Assembly (NCBI GenBank): GCA_963705835.1 | Contig: CAVPLC010000094.1 | Coordinates: 14,752 to 78,751, forward strand | Length of the DNA: 64,000 bases | DNA from: Palsa-504 sp963705835 | GTDB lineage: Bacteria; Actinomycetota; Actinomycetes; Streptosporangiales; Streptosporangiaceae | Reading direction: 5' to 3' | Shown: piece by piece, positions 44,514 through 53,232 of the stretch | How the letters are laid out: every line of letters starts with the position of its first letter | Position numbering within the stretch: position 1 is the first letter of the stretch | The notes under the pieces: generated by a model | The model's input: only the letters and a program-made list of their open reading frames with translations | Database searches by the model: none | Told to the model about the DNA's origin: nothing | Translations under genes and position numbers: made by a program

Positions 44514-45698
44514 ATGGATCCGGTGCGCAATCCTTACGCCCCCGGCGCGGGGCAGCGGCCGCCCGAACTCGCCGGGCGCGACCGGGAAATCGGCCAGTTC
44601 GAGGTGGTGCTCGAGCGGATCGCGCGCGGGCGGCCGGAACGCAGCATGGTCCTCACCGGGCTGCGCGGGGTGGGCAAGACGGTGCTGCTGAACACGTTCA
44701 GGTCCATGGCCCTGCAGCGGCTGTGGGGGACCGGGAAGATCGAGGCCCGGCCGGACCAGTCGATCCGGCGGCCGGTGGCCGCCGCGCTGCACATGGCGGT
44801 GCGCGAACTCGCGCCGCGGCATCGGGCGCCCGACCGGGTGGAGTACTTCCTCGGGGTGCTGAAGGCGTTTGCGCAGCGTGACCCCAAGGCCCCCAAGGGA
44901 TCGTCGGTTACGACGACGCTGGGGATCGACGTGCCCGCTCAGCGCGGCCGGGCGGATTCCGGTGACCTGGAGGTCGACCTCACCGAACTGTTCGCCGAGG
45001 CCGCATCGGTCGCCGCCGATCTCGGCGTGGGCATCGCCTTGTTCGTCGACGAGATGCAGGACGTGCCCGCGGCCGACGTGTCCGCGCTGTGCGCCGCCTG
45101 CCACGAGCTGTCCCAGACCGGCGGTCCTCTCATCGTGGTCGGGGCCGGCCTGCCGCACCTGCCCTCGGTGCTGTCGGCCAGCAAGAGCTACTCCGAGCGG
45201 CTGTTCCGGTACACCAGGATCGACCGGCTGGACCGGGAGGCCGCCGACCTCGCGCTGATCGCCCCCGCGCAGCGCGAGGACGTGACCTTCACCGCGGACG
45301 CGCTCGACGCGCTGTACGCCGCGGCCGACGGCTACCCGTATTTCGTGCAGGCCTACGGCAAGGTGACCTGGGACGTGGCCGCGGCCAGCCCGGTCACGGC
45401 CGCCGACGTCATCATGGCGGCACCCGAGGCCGAGGGTGAGCTGGCGGTCGGGTTCTTCGGCAGCAGGTACGAACGGGCCACGCCGTCCGAGCGTGAATAC
45501 ATGCGCGCGATGGCCGCGACCGGGGACGACCCGGTGCCGACGTCGGTCGTGGCCGACGAGCTCCAGCGCAAGCCGTCCAGCCTGTCGCCCGCGCGTGACG
45601 GCCTGATCAAGAAGGGGCTGATCTACAGCTCCGAGCGCGGCCTGATCGCGTTCACCGTGCCGCACTTCGGGAAATTCCTGCGTTCGCAGCCTGCCTAG
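44514..45698 (+). CDS. AAA-family ATP-binding protein
   Basis: Single-domain ATPase of 394 aa resembling the Orc1/Cdc6- and STAND-like AAA group. LAGRDREIGQFEVVLERI is the N-terminal recognition segment. Walker A is LTGLRGVGKTVLL, Walker B is ALFVDEMQDVPAAD and sensor 1 is LIVVGAGLPHLPS; a C-terminal winged-helix region follows (MAATGDDPVPTSVVADELQ). Function unknown. ATG 44514 has no clear ribosome-binding site and sits 7 bp after a TAGAGTC box. The gene is isolated and is flanked by near-identical boxes on both sides. Confidence 0.85.
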   Translation: MDPVRNPYAPGAGQRPPELAGRDREIGQFEVVLERIARGRPERSMVLTGLRGVGKTVLLNTFRSMALQRLWGTGKIEARPDQSIRRPVAAALHMAVRELAPRHRAPDRVEYFLGVLKAFAQRDPKAPKGSSVTTTLGIDVPAQRGRADSGDLEVDLTELFAEAASVAADLGVGIALFVDEMQDVPAADVSALCAACHELSQTGGPLIVVGAGLPHLPSVLSASKSYSERLFRYTRIDRLDREAADLALIAPAQREDVTFTADALDALYAAADGYPYFVQAYGKVTWDVAAASPVTAADVIMAAPEAEGELAVGFFGSRYERATPSEREYMRAMAATGDDPVPTSVVADELQRKPSSLSPARDGLIKKGLIYSSERGLIAFTVPHFGKFLRSQPA

Positions 45699-45705
45699 GC
45701 GACGC

Positions 45706-45734
45706 TAGCGCTGTCTAGTTCCAGCCCTAGAGTC
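45706..45734. promoter_or_regulatory. CTAG-rich boxes downstream of the AAA ATPase
   Basis: TAGCGCTGTCTAG (45706-45718) and AGCCCTAGAGTC (45723-45734) nearly duplicate the boxes at 44456-44506, with one mismatch each. Here the two boxes are 4 bp apart, against 26 bp upstream. The stop codon of the converging MauE-like gene lies inside the second box. Confidence 0.5.
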
Positions 45735-46589
45735 TCCTAGCTAACGACAGACTCACGAGCTCCGGCCGGCCGAGGATCTCGTCGGTGTCCGCGTCCAGGA
45801 CCGCGGCCCGGATCGGAGGCCTGCGGGCCTGAAGGTAGACGGCGAAGACGATGTCGACGCGCCGCCCGCGCGAGGACCCCGGGTACACCACGAACCGCCA
45901 GCAGCCTTCCCGCCAGACGTCGGCCGGGGCCGCGGCGGTGACCTGGTCGGCGTACCGCCGCCATTGAGAGCTTGAGTGCAGCGTCGTCAGCGTCCGGCCG
46001 ACCGGGAGCCTGCGCAGTTCGCAAGGCTCGGAATAGCCGAGCCGGACGAGGATCTCGCCCACTTCCGGAGACAGGAAGGCGATGAGGGACAGCTCGAAGG
46101 CCAGGACCGCCAGCCAGAGTTCGGCCGTGGTCGACGAGGATGGCATGCGGAGCGGGGGCAGGCCGATCGTGACGGCGGCGGCCACGCACAGCACGCCGGC
46201 CCGCCCGATAGTGCGCCACCCGATGGGGGTGTCGCTGAATTCCCCGAAGCAGCCGCAGCCGGCCTCCGGCCGGCGCTGCCGCGTCTCGTTCAGCGCGCCC
46301 ACCGCGATGAGGAAGAACAGCGCCGTTCCGGCGCGCACGATGGTGGCGGCCAGGCCCGGAGGGTCCGTGCCGATCTTTCCCTCGGTGGCGATCAGGCCGA
46401 GGCCCAGGGCGAACTCCGTCGCGCACATCGCGATCATGAAGGGCCGCCGCAGGCGCAGCGGCAGCAGGCCGGCTCCATGGCCGGGGCGATCGAACGAGAC
46501 CGCAGCACCCGCCACCCCTTGGCCGCGCAGCCGCCGAGGAGCATGACGGCGAGCATCGGGATCTGCAACTCCCTGACCGCGGTCAGCAT
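45727..46589 (-). CDS. MauE/DoxX-like membrane protein (frameshifted near 46490)
   Basis: The N-terminus from ATG 46589 reads MLTAVRELQIPMLAVMLLGG (first TM), then loses phase near 46490. The next frame continues FMIAMCATEFALGLGLIATE and further TM helices. The MauE-type Cys loop RRPEAGCGCFGEFSDTPIGW is present, followed by a C-terminal soluble tail of about 110 aa. MauE-like proteins support disulfide formation or thiol chemistry in exported proteins. It lies 3 bp after the Cys-rich gene, so they form a two-gene operon. The frameshift could be a sequence error. Confidence 0.7.
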
Positions 46590-46592
46590 CGG

Positions 46593-47699
46593 TCAGCCGC
46601 CGATCGTCATCGTGGCGTTGAAGCAGCCGGCCTCGAGGGCTCCGCCGAGTTCCACGAAAGCGGCCATGGTCAGGTCGGCGATCCGGCCCTTGCGTGAGGT
46701 CCCGCAGGTGACACAGCGATCGCAGAACAGCCGGGCCGTCGCTCCGCAACTGGTCACGAACAGCAGCCGGGTGCGCTCGGCGCAGTCGTTCCGCAGCCGG
46801 AGCACGCTCCCCACCGACAGGTAGGGCAGGCGGACGCACCCGGGCCCGGTGGCGTGCGGGTCGACCGCGTGCAGGTCACCCGAGCACGCCGGCGGCCCGG
46901 AGCCGGTTCGTTCGCAGCTCGTCTCGGGGTCGAGCGCGGGATACGCGAGCCCGAGCAGGCTCTCCGGTTCTTCCCCCGGCTCATGCCAGACGGCGGTGCC
47001 GCTGACCGGATCCGGCACGTGGCCGTTGACCAGCGGCGGCGCGGGCGGGTGGCCGGCCCGGTAGGGCGGCTGCGACGTGGCGGGGATCAGCGCCTGGAGG
47101 AAGCCGTCGTGCTTGAGCCCGATCACGTCGATCAGGTAGCCGGGCTCGAGCCGCGGGAAGCGGACCTGAATCCGGCCCGCGGCCTCGGTCGCGATGATCA
47201 CGATCTTGCGGCCCTTGGCCGGCCCCTCGTCGACCAGCAGCGTGGCCGGCCCCTCGCGCTCGATGATCGTCCCCGTGACCCGGCCCACCTGGGCCCAGAT
47301 CCGGTCCACGACGGGTCCGCCGGGAAGCTTGCGCCTGACGATGGCGTGATCGCCTTGCCGCAGGGCGGCCGGTGACACCGGCCCGCCGCGCCAGGCCTCA
47401 GCGGCAGGGGCCAGCGGGAAGCGCTGCTCGCCCCGGTCGGTGCGCAGCACGAGAACGTGCGGGCTGACGTCCAGTATCCGACCGGTTACGGTATAGGCCA
47501 GGGTGCTCGCCGCGGCCTCGGCGTCGCCGTCCGCCGTCGTCGTGCGAGGATGGTCCGGCTCGTCGTCGCGCCGTCCGAGGACCGCCGCCTTGAGCAGCGA
47601 CCGGCGTGCGAATCGGGCCGGACCGGCGGAGTCCGTGACATCGTCGCACCAACGGGGAATGTCAGCCAAATGCCGCACTTGCCCTCCGTGGGATTGCAT
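46593..47699 (-). CDS. cysteine-rich protein paired with MauE-like gene
   Basis: Hypothetical 368-aa protein, not firmly recognised. The first 50 residues include RFARRSLLKAAVLG, which looks like a Tat motif but lacks a following hydrophobic core. The middle (70-200) is beta-rich (TGRILDVSPHVLVLRTDRG, VGRVTGTIIEREG). The last 100 residues hold about nine cysteines and end LTMAAFVELGGALEAGCFN, reminiscent of the DPBB/RlpA fold. The ATG at 47699 has no strong ribosome-binding site. The context with the MauE-like protein suggests disulfide maturation. Confidence 0.65.
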   Translation of the reverse strand: MQSHGGQVRHLADIPRWCDDVTDSAGPARFARRSLLKAAVLGRRDDEPDHPRTTTADGDAEAAASTLAYTVTGRILDVSPHVLVLRTDRGEQRFPLAPAAEAWRGGPVSPAALRQGDHAIVRRKLPGGPVVDRIWAQVGRVTGTIIEREGPATLLVDEGPAKGRKIVIIATEAAGRIQVRFPRLEPGYLIDVIGLKHDGFLQALIPATSQPPYRAGHPPAPPLVNGHVPDPVSGTAVWHEPGEEPESLLGLAYPALDPETSCERTGSGPPACSGDLHAVDPHATGPGCVRLPYLSVGSVLRLRNDCAERTRLLFVTSCGATARLFCDRCVTCGTSRKGRIADLTMAAFVELGGALEAGCFNATMTIGG

Positions 47700-47850
47700 A
47701 GGGCTCGACTATGACCCTGCTTGGTGTGGACAGTTACGTCAAGTCATTCGGACACCTTTGTCTGTGAGGACACACAGATACATCCCCGGCGGATAGTCGC
47801 CGCCAGCGCGCCGCGAGACCGCAGCGTTTACATAACGTAGTTCGGGTGAC

Positions 47851-47866
47851 TACCTTAAGTAAGGTA
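47851..47866. promoter_or_regulatory. 16-bp inverted repeat upstream of the ECF sigma gene
   Basis: TACCTTAAGTAAGGTA: 7-bp arms with a 2-bp centre, A/T-rich within a GC-rich region. It lies 7 bp before the sigma-factor ATG and includes its AAGG ribosome-binding site, in the 173-bp gap between divergent genes. It could be an operator for the sigma gene or both genes. Confidence 0.6.
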
Positions 47867-47872
47867 GTCCGC

Positions 47873-48406
47873 ATGAGCTTCGTCGGCGATCGCCCCGGTT
47901 CGCAAGCCAGCGATGACGATGCCGCCTTCCGCGAGTACGTTCTGGCTCGCGGTACCGCCCTGCTGAGGACGGCGATCATGCTTACCGGGAACCAGGCCGA
48001 CGCCGAGGACCTGGTGCAGGCCACGCTGGCCAGTACCTACCTGGCCTGGGACAAGATCAACGACCGGGCCGCGCTTGACGCCTACGTGCGGCGCGCGATG
48101 GTCAACACGCACATATCGTGGTGGCGGCGCCGCAAGCTCGAGGAATACCCGACCGAAGAACTGCCGGACCGGGCCGTGTCCGACCACGCGCGGGACAGCG
48201 ACCTGGCCGAGGTGGTGCGGCGGGCCCTTGACCGGCTGCCGGAACGAATGCGCGCCGCGGTCATGCTCCGGTACTTCGAGGACATGACCGAGCCGGAGAT
48301 CGCCGCGCTTCTCGGCGTCAGCCTGGGCACGGTAAAGAGCACGGTCTCGCGCGCGGTGGCCAGGCTGCGCATCGACTCCGAACTCGGTGAGGATTCCGGC
48401 GCGTAA
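47873..48406 (+). CDS. SigE-family ECF sigma factor
   Basis: RNA polymerase sigma factor of 177 aa. Region 2 is FREYVLARGTALLRTAIMLT with NQADAEDLVQATLAS and AYVRRAMVNTHISWWRRRK (-10 recognition). Region 4 is LPERMRAAVMLRYFEDMTEP with EIAALLGVSLGTVKSTVSRA (helix-turn-helix). It fits the actinobacterial SigE-family ECF group. ATG 47873 has AAGG nine bases upstream within the inverted repeat. No anti-sigma gene follows. Divergent from the Cys-rich/MauE-like operon. Confidence 0.92.
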   Translation: MSFVGDRPGSQASDDDAAFREYVLARGTALLRTAIMLTGNQADAEDLVQATLASTYLAWDKINDRAALDAYVRRAMVNTHISWWRRRKLEEYPTEELPDRAVSDHARDSDLAEVVRRALDRLPERMRAAVMLRYFEDMTEPEIAALLGVSLGTVKSTVSRAVARLRIDSELGEDSGA

Positions 48407-48555
48407 TCCTCGAGCCGGCGCGTAACCGTTCCGCCCGGCACCTCATGCCTTATCACCATTGGCGGGCATAATTGGCGCTGCGCGGGGTCTACTGCGGGCC
48501 GCCTGGCTCGTGGCACTATCAGGTATGCAGGTCAGGCACCCAAGGAGGTAGCTCG

Positions 48556-50190
48556 GTGCGCAGCACGATGATGGACACCCCGCTGACGATCACGTCGATC
48601 ATGCGCTACGGAACGACGACCTTCGGCGATCGCGAGGTTGTCACCTGCACCGGAGACGGGACGAGGCGCCGTACCTACGCGCAGGCGGGGCGCCGGGCCG
48701 CACGGCTGGCGAACGCGCTGCGGCGGCTGGGCGTCGATGCCGACCAGCGGGTGGGCACGTTCATGTGGAACAACGCCGAGCACCTCGAGGCGTACCTGGC
48801 GGTGCCGTCGATGGGCGCGGTCCTGCATACGCTCAACATCCGGCTCGCCCCGGCCGAGATCGGGTACATCGCCACCCACGCCCAGGATTACGCGGTGATC
48901 GTGGACGCCTCGCTGGTCTCCAAGTTCGCCGAGGTCCTGCCGCGTGCGCAGACCGTCAAGCACGTGATCGTGTCCGGGGCGCCGCTCGCCGAGACGCCCG
49001 GGGCGGACGAGCTCACCGGCGTGAGCCTGCACTCCTACGAGGACCTGCTGGCCGCCGAGCCCGACTCGTTCGACTGGCCCGCGCTCGATGAGCTCTCGGC
49101 CGCGGCGATGTGCTACACCAGCGGGACCACCGGGCACCCCAAGGGCGTCGTCTACAGCCACCGGTCCAGCTACCTGCACTCGATGGGCGCCAGCCTCGGC
49201 AACGCCTTCGCCCTCAGCGAGCGGGACCGCGTGATGCCCGTCGTGCCCATGTTCCACGCCAACGCGTGGGGCCTGGCCTACGCCAGCCTGCTGTCCGGCG
49301 CCTCGCTGGTCCTTCCTGACCGGCACATGCAGCCGGCCACGCTGGTCCGGCTCATCGGCGACGAACGCGTCACCGTGGCCGGCGGGGTGCCCACCATCTG
49401 GGCCGGCGTCCTCGCGCACATGCGGACCGAAGGCGGCGACCTGTCCTCGCTGCGCCTGGTGATCGCGGGCGGCTCTGCGGTACCGCACGCGATGCAGGTC
49501 AGGTTCGAGTCCGAGCTCGGGGTCCGGCTGCTGCAGGCCTGGGGCATGACGGAGACCTCGCCCCTGGGCAGCGTGGCCAACCCGCCGCCCGGCCTGACCA
49601 AGGAGGAGGAGTGGCGGTACCGGGACAGCCAGGGTCGGCTGTTCTGCGCCGTGGAGGGGCGGCTGGCCGGAGACGGCGGCGCGATATTGCCCCACGACGG
49701 CGAGGCCGTCGGCGAGATCGAGGTCCGCGGGCCCTGGATCACCGGCTCGTATCACAAGGACGACGACCCGGCCAAGTTCCACGACGGCTGGCTGCGGACC
49801 GGCGACGTCGGGACCATGGACGAGCAGGGCTTCATCCGGCTGACCGACCGGGCCAAGGACGTGATCAAGTCGGGCGGTGAATGGATCTCCTCCATGGAGC
49901 TGGAGAACATCCTGATGGCCCATCCCGACGTGGCCGAGGCCGCGGTGATCGGGGTCGCCGACGACAAGTGGGGAGAGCGCCCGCTCGCAGCGGTGGTCCT
50001 CCGGCCCGGCGCCGAGGTCAGCGCGGACAAGCTCCGGGCCTTCATGGCCGAGCAGATCCCGCGCTGGCAGCTACCCGAGCGCTGGTGCTTCATCGCCGAA
50101 GTCCCCAAGACCAGCGTCGGCAAGTTCTCCAAGCGCACCATGCGCGACGCCTACTCCAGCGGCAGTTACGAGGTCATCGAGGTGCGCTGA
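48556..50190 (+). CDS. long-chain fatty-acid-CoA ligase
   Basis: ANL-superfamily adenylating enzyme, 544 aa. The P-loop is CYTSGTTGHPKGVVYSHRS, A5 is LLQAWGMTETSPLG, A7 is DGWLRTGDVGTMDEQG, A8 is LTDRAKDVIKSGGEW, and the catalytic Lys lies in KTSVGKFSKR. Forms acyl-AMP then acyl-CoA; likely medium- or long-chain substrates. GTG 48556 is fixed by AAGGAGGT at seven bases, one of the strongest sites in the window. Confidence 0.94.
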   Translation: MRSTMMDTPLTITSIMRYGTTTFGDREVVTCTGDGTRRRTYAQAGRRAARLANALRRLGVDADQRVGTFMWNNAEHLEAYLAVPSMGAVLHTLNIRLAPAEIGYIATHAQDYAVIVDASLVSKFAEVLPRAQTVKHVIVSGAPLAETPGADELTGVSLHSYEDLLAAEPDSFDWPALDELSAAAMCYTSGTTGHPKGVVYSHRSSYLHSMGASLGNAFALSERDRVMPVVPMFHANAWGLAYASLLSGASLVLPDRHMQPATLVRLIGDERVTVAGGVPTIWAGVLAHMRTEGGDLSSLRLVIAGGSAVPHAMQVRFESELGVRLLQAWGMTETSPLGSVANPPPGLTKEEEWRYRDSQGRLFCAVEGRLAGDGGAILPHDGEAVGEIEVRGPWITGSYHKDDDPAKFHDGWLRTGDVGTMDEQGFIRLTDRAKDVIKSGGEWISSMELENILMAHPDVAEAAVIGVADDKWGERPLAAVVLRPGAEVSADKLRAFMAEQIPRWQLPERWCFIAEVPKTSVGKFSKRTMRDAYSSGSYEVIEVR

Positions 50191-50288
50191 CGGCCGGATC
50201 GGGCCTCGCCGGCGGCCGGGCCGGATTGCTTTGCCGGGTCGGGGTCAGTCCCGGTACGCTATGGCCCACCGCACCTCCCGGTGCGGGT

Positions 50289-50377
50289 GGAGGATTCGCC
50301 TAGTCCGGTCTATGGCGCCGCACTGCTAATGCGGTTGGGCTTTACGGCCCTCCGGGGTTCAAATCCCCGATCCTCCG
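50289..50377 (+). tRNA. tRNA-Ser (GCU)
   Basis: The acceptor GGAGGAT pairs with ATCCTCC and the discriminator is G. The anticodon arm CCGCA-CTGCTAA-TGCGG gives anticodon GCT. A long variable arm and T arm (GGGGTTCAAATCCCC) are present. The next three bases are CCA (50378-50380), so the 3' end may be encoded, unlike the other two tRNAs here. Confidence 0.95.
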
Positions 50378-50421
50378 CCACGGGTTACCGACAGAACTGC
50401 CGGTGTCATACGCTGTCGGCA

Positions 50422-50913
50422 TCATGCCGAGCGGAGACGCTGGCCCGCGATGCTGATCGGAACCACTCGGATGAAGTGCTCGGGTTCGGCCTCTACCCAC
50501 GACGCAAGGCCAACGTTGCTGATCGACGCACGCTCGGCCTCGGTATCCACGTGATGCGCCGTGCCCCGCACTAGCACCACCCACCCCTCGTGCGCGTCCG
50601 GATCGACCTGGTCGACCTCCACGACGACCTGGTACTCGGCCTGCGCGATACCAGTGCGCAAGTCCTCCTCGGTGAAGGTGACCCGGTAGGTACGGAACAC
50701 GATCGACCCGTCATGCATCTTGTACTCCGACGGCAGCGCCACCGGCCCATACCGGCTGTTGTAGATCAGGCGGCCGATCCTCCCGGTGCTGAGCAGTTCC
50801 AGGCATGCGGCCTCATCCAATTGCTCCACTACACGCCGGGAACTCACTCCCGCGCCTGGCGAAGCAGAATCACCGGGAGAACCGGGGTCGGCCTTATGGG
50901 TGACGTCGGACAT
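50422..50913 (-). CDS. pyridoxamine-5'-phosphate-oxidase-like flavin protein
   Basis: Split-barrel flavin-binding protein of 163 aa. LDEAACLELLSTGRIGRLIY, then GPVALPSEYKMHDGSIVFRT and VVVEVDQVDPDAHEGWVVLV match the short PPOX family seen in many actinobacteria, often F420- or FMN-binding. ATG 50913 follows GGAGGAGA. It is convergent with tRNA-Ser. Substrate unknown. Confidence 0.88.
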   Translation of the reverse strand: MSDVTHKADPGSPGDSASPGAGVSSRRVVEQLDEAACLELLSTGRIGRLIYNSRYGPVALPSEYKMHDGSIVFRTYRVTFTEEDLRTGIAQAEYQVVVEVDQVDPDAHEGWVVLVRGTAHHVDTEAERASISNVGLASWVEAEPEHFIRVVPISIAGQRLRSA

Positions 50914-51549
50914 GGGCTCTCCTCCAGAAGATCGCGAGTTGTCGGGTCAGGGCGGGCCTGGTGGGGTGGTCAACCTGATGTCATTACAGGACCTCATCGG
51001 CACGGTCCAGGACTGGTTCACGCCTGTCCTCCTATGACAAGCCCGCGAGCTGCTAGCGCCGGGGGCGTCGGGTGGTACGACATGGCCGGGCCGGTCGCGT
51101 CGAGCGCCGCGCGCCTCGTCTTTTACAGGTTCGTCCCGAGGCGGGTGATCCGCCGCCGGCCGAACCGAGTGATTGGCGCGGGGGCCGCATGTGTCGCCGG
51201 ACACGGACGGCACGATGCGGCTGGAAAGCGCCGGCATCGGCCCGGCGCACGCGATCTCGCCTGCGGCCGTGAATTACTGCCGCGGCAAGCAGCGGCCGGG
51301 TACACGGAGCTCACCGGGCGCACGCCGCGCCAGCGGCGTCTGCGCTTGATACCGGCACCGGCCTGATGGCCGGATGGATATCACTCGGTTCGCATGACGG
51401 CGGCTCACTCGGTCCGGCGCGACCGTGGGACCGGTAGCGACAGCGCGCGGCGAGGCGGCCGTATCGCCGGCAGGAGCGCCGCTGACGCCCGCGAGATCAG
51501 CCGGTGACCCGGAGATGATGACCGGTCTGGCGCCGGACGATTGGCCTTT
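50914..51549. other. 636-bp gap, no gene supported
   Basis: I see no frame with a ribosome-binding site plus recognisable protein here. A 19-codon ATG frame at 50979 (MSLQDLIGTVQDWF) exists but is unconvincing. The segment presumably holds the promoters of the flavin protein (minus) and the GMC oxidoreductase (plus). Confidence 0.5.
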
Positions 51550-51612
51550 GAACAGGGAACAGGGAACAGGGAACAGGGAACAAGGAACAAGGAACAAGGA
51601 ACAAGGAACAGG
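51550..51612. repeat. 7-bp tandem repeat, nine copies
   Basis: Nine consecutive heptamers: four GAACAGG, four GAACAAG, one GAACAGG. The array ends 7 bp before the GMC oxidoreductase ATG, so it supplies the purine-rich leader and several weak ribosome-binding-like sequences. Heptamer arrays can gain or lose units by slippage. Confidence 0.9.
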
Positions 51613-51619
51613 AAGTGTG

Positions 51620-53218
51620 ATGGTGGACTTCGACTACGTTATCGTCGGCGCCGGAGCCGCCGGCTGCGTGCTAGCCAGCCGGCTCTCCGAGGACCCGGGC
51701 AACCAGGTGCTGCTGCTGGAGTACGGGGGCCGTGATGCGAACCCCCTGCTGTATGTCCCGGAGGGGTTCTATTTCACCTTGCGGGGGAACCGGTACGCCT
51801 ACCACTACCCGACCCGGCCGATCGGTCCCGGCGGTCAGGTCGAGGCGTGGCTGCGCGGCAAGGTCCTGGGCGGGTCGACCGCGGTCAACGGCATGATGTG
51901 GACCCGCGGCGCGGCGGCCGACTGGGATGGCCTGGCCGCGCGCGGCAACCCGGACTTCGGCTGGGAGCGGGTGCTGGCGGCCTACCGGGCGATGGAAGAC
52001 CACAATCTCGGCGCGTCAGACATGCGCGGCGCGGGGGGGCCGCTCGGGGTCTCGGTGGTCGAAAATCACGATGAGCTCGTCCAGGCCGTGCTGGCCTCCG
52101 CCCAGGACATGGGCTGGGAGCATGTCGCCGACACCAATGCCCACGACAGCGAGCGTGTCGGGTTCACGCCCTCGACCATCAGGCACGGCGTCCGGACGAG
52201 CGCCTACAGCGCCTTCGTCCGCCCGGTAAGCGACCGCCGCAACCTCACCGTCGCCACCCGGACCCGCGCCGGCTACCTGCTGTTCGACGGCAGCCGCGTG
52301 GTAGGGGTGCGCGCCGCGACAGGGGAGCAGACCGTGGACTACCGAGCCCGCAAGGAGGTGATCCTCAGTGCGGGCACGGTGGAGACCCCGCTGCTGCTGG
52401 AGCGCTCCGGCATCGGCCGTCCCGACGTGCTGCGCCAGGCCGGCGTGGACCTGCGTGTTGACTCCCCCAACGTGGGGGAGCGGGTCATCGAACAGCGCGG
52501 AGTGAGCGTCCAGGTCCGGGTCAAGGGGAACCTCGGCCCCACCCAGCACTTCAACACCCTGCCCAAACAGGGCTGGCAGGGGGTCAAGTACCTGGTCACC
52601 CGCAGTGGCCCCATTGCCACCGGCGGGCACGACCTGGTCTGCCAGTTCAAGTCCTCACCCGCCCTGGACCGCCCGGACATCCAGGGCGTCTTCGCGCCGA
52701 TAGCGCTCGGCGCCAGCAGCACGACCTCCCTGAAGCTGGCTGAGCATTCCGGCGTCAATTTCCTGGGGTACCAGATCCGCCCCACTACGACGAGTTCGGT
52801 CCATCTCAGCGGCCGGCTGCCGGGCAATCCGCCCGTCATCAGCGCGCGGTTCCTCGACGACGACGCCGACCGCCAGGCCACCGCGCCGGTACTGGGCATC
52901 GCCCGCCAGCTCTTTGGCAAAGGCCCGCTGGCCGACCTCGTGCTGGATGAGGACTTCCCCGGGCCGGCCGTCTCCAGCCCCGACGAGGTCGTGCGTTACG
53001 CCCTGGACACCGGCGCGGGCATCTACCACGCCGTCGGTGCCAGCGCCATGGGCCCGGACGCCAGCGACGTCGTCGACCCCCAGCTGCGGGTCCGCGGCGT
53101 TACGGGGCTGCGCGTCGTCGACGCCTCCGTCCTGCCCGTCCAGGTCGCCGGCAACACCCAGGCCCCCGCGATGGCGGTCGCCTGGATCGCCGCCGACCTC
53201 ATCCGCGAAGACTCATAA
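51620..53218 (+). CDS. GMC-family FAD oxidoreductase
   Basis: Flavoprotein of the glucose-methanol-choline family, 532 aa. YVIVGAGAAGCVLASRLSE is the FAD dinucleotide fold. GKVLGGSTAVNGMMWTRGAA is GMC signature 1 and SAGTVETPLLLERSGIG is signature 2. The C-terminal active-site region is GIYHAVGASAMGPD to GNTQAPAMAVAWIAADLI. ATG 51620 is chosen since the upstream frame is the heptamer array. The ferritin-like gene starts 14 bp downstream, implying a joint function. Substrate unknown. Confidence 0.92.
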   Translation: MVDFDYVIVGAGAAGCVLASRLSEDPGNQVLLLEYGGRDANPLLYVPEGFYFTLRGNRYAYHYPTRPIGPGGQVEAWLRGKVLGGSTAVNGMMWTRGAAADWDGLAARGNPDFGWERVLAAYRAMEDHNLGASDMRGAGGPLGVSVVENHDELVQAVLASAQDMGWEHVADTNAHDSERVGFTPSTIRHGVRTSAYSAFVRPVSDRRNLTVATRTRAGYLLFDGSRVVGVRAATGEQTVDYRARKEVILSAGTVETPLLLERSGIGRPDVLRQAGVDLRVDSPNVGERVIEQRGVSVQVRVKGNLGPTQHFNTLPKQGWQGVKYLVTRSGPIATGGHDLVCQFKSSPALDRPDIQGVFAPIALGASSTTSLKLAEHSGVNFLGYQIRPTTTSSVHLSGRLPGNPPVISARFLDDDADRQATAPVLGIARQLFGKGPLADLVLDEDFPGPAVSSPDEVVRYALDTGAGIYHAVGASAMGPDASDVVDPQLRVRGVTGLRVVDASVLPVQVAGNTQAPAMAVAWIAADLIREDS

Positions 53219-53232
53219 GTGAGGTGGTGACC

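Noticed and set aside
46593..47699. Tat signal peptide in the Cys-rich protein (RRSLLKAAVLG)
   Set aside because: The twin Arg is followed by charged residues and not by a hydrophobic core.
50979..51038. Possible 19-codon peptide gene in the gap before the GMC locus
   Set aside because: There is no ribosome-binding site and no recognisable peptide; it is too short to support.
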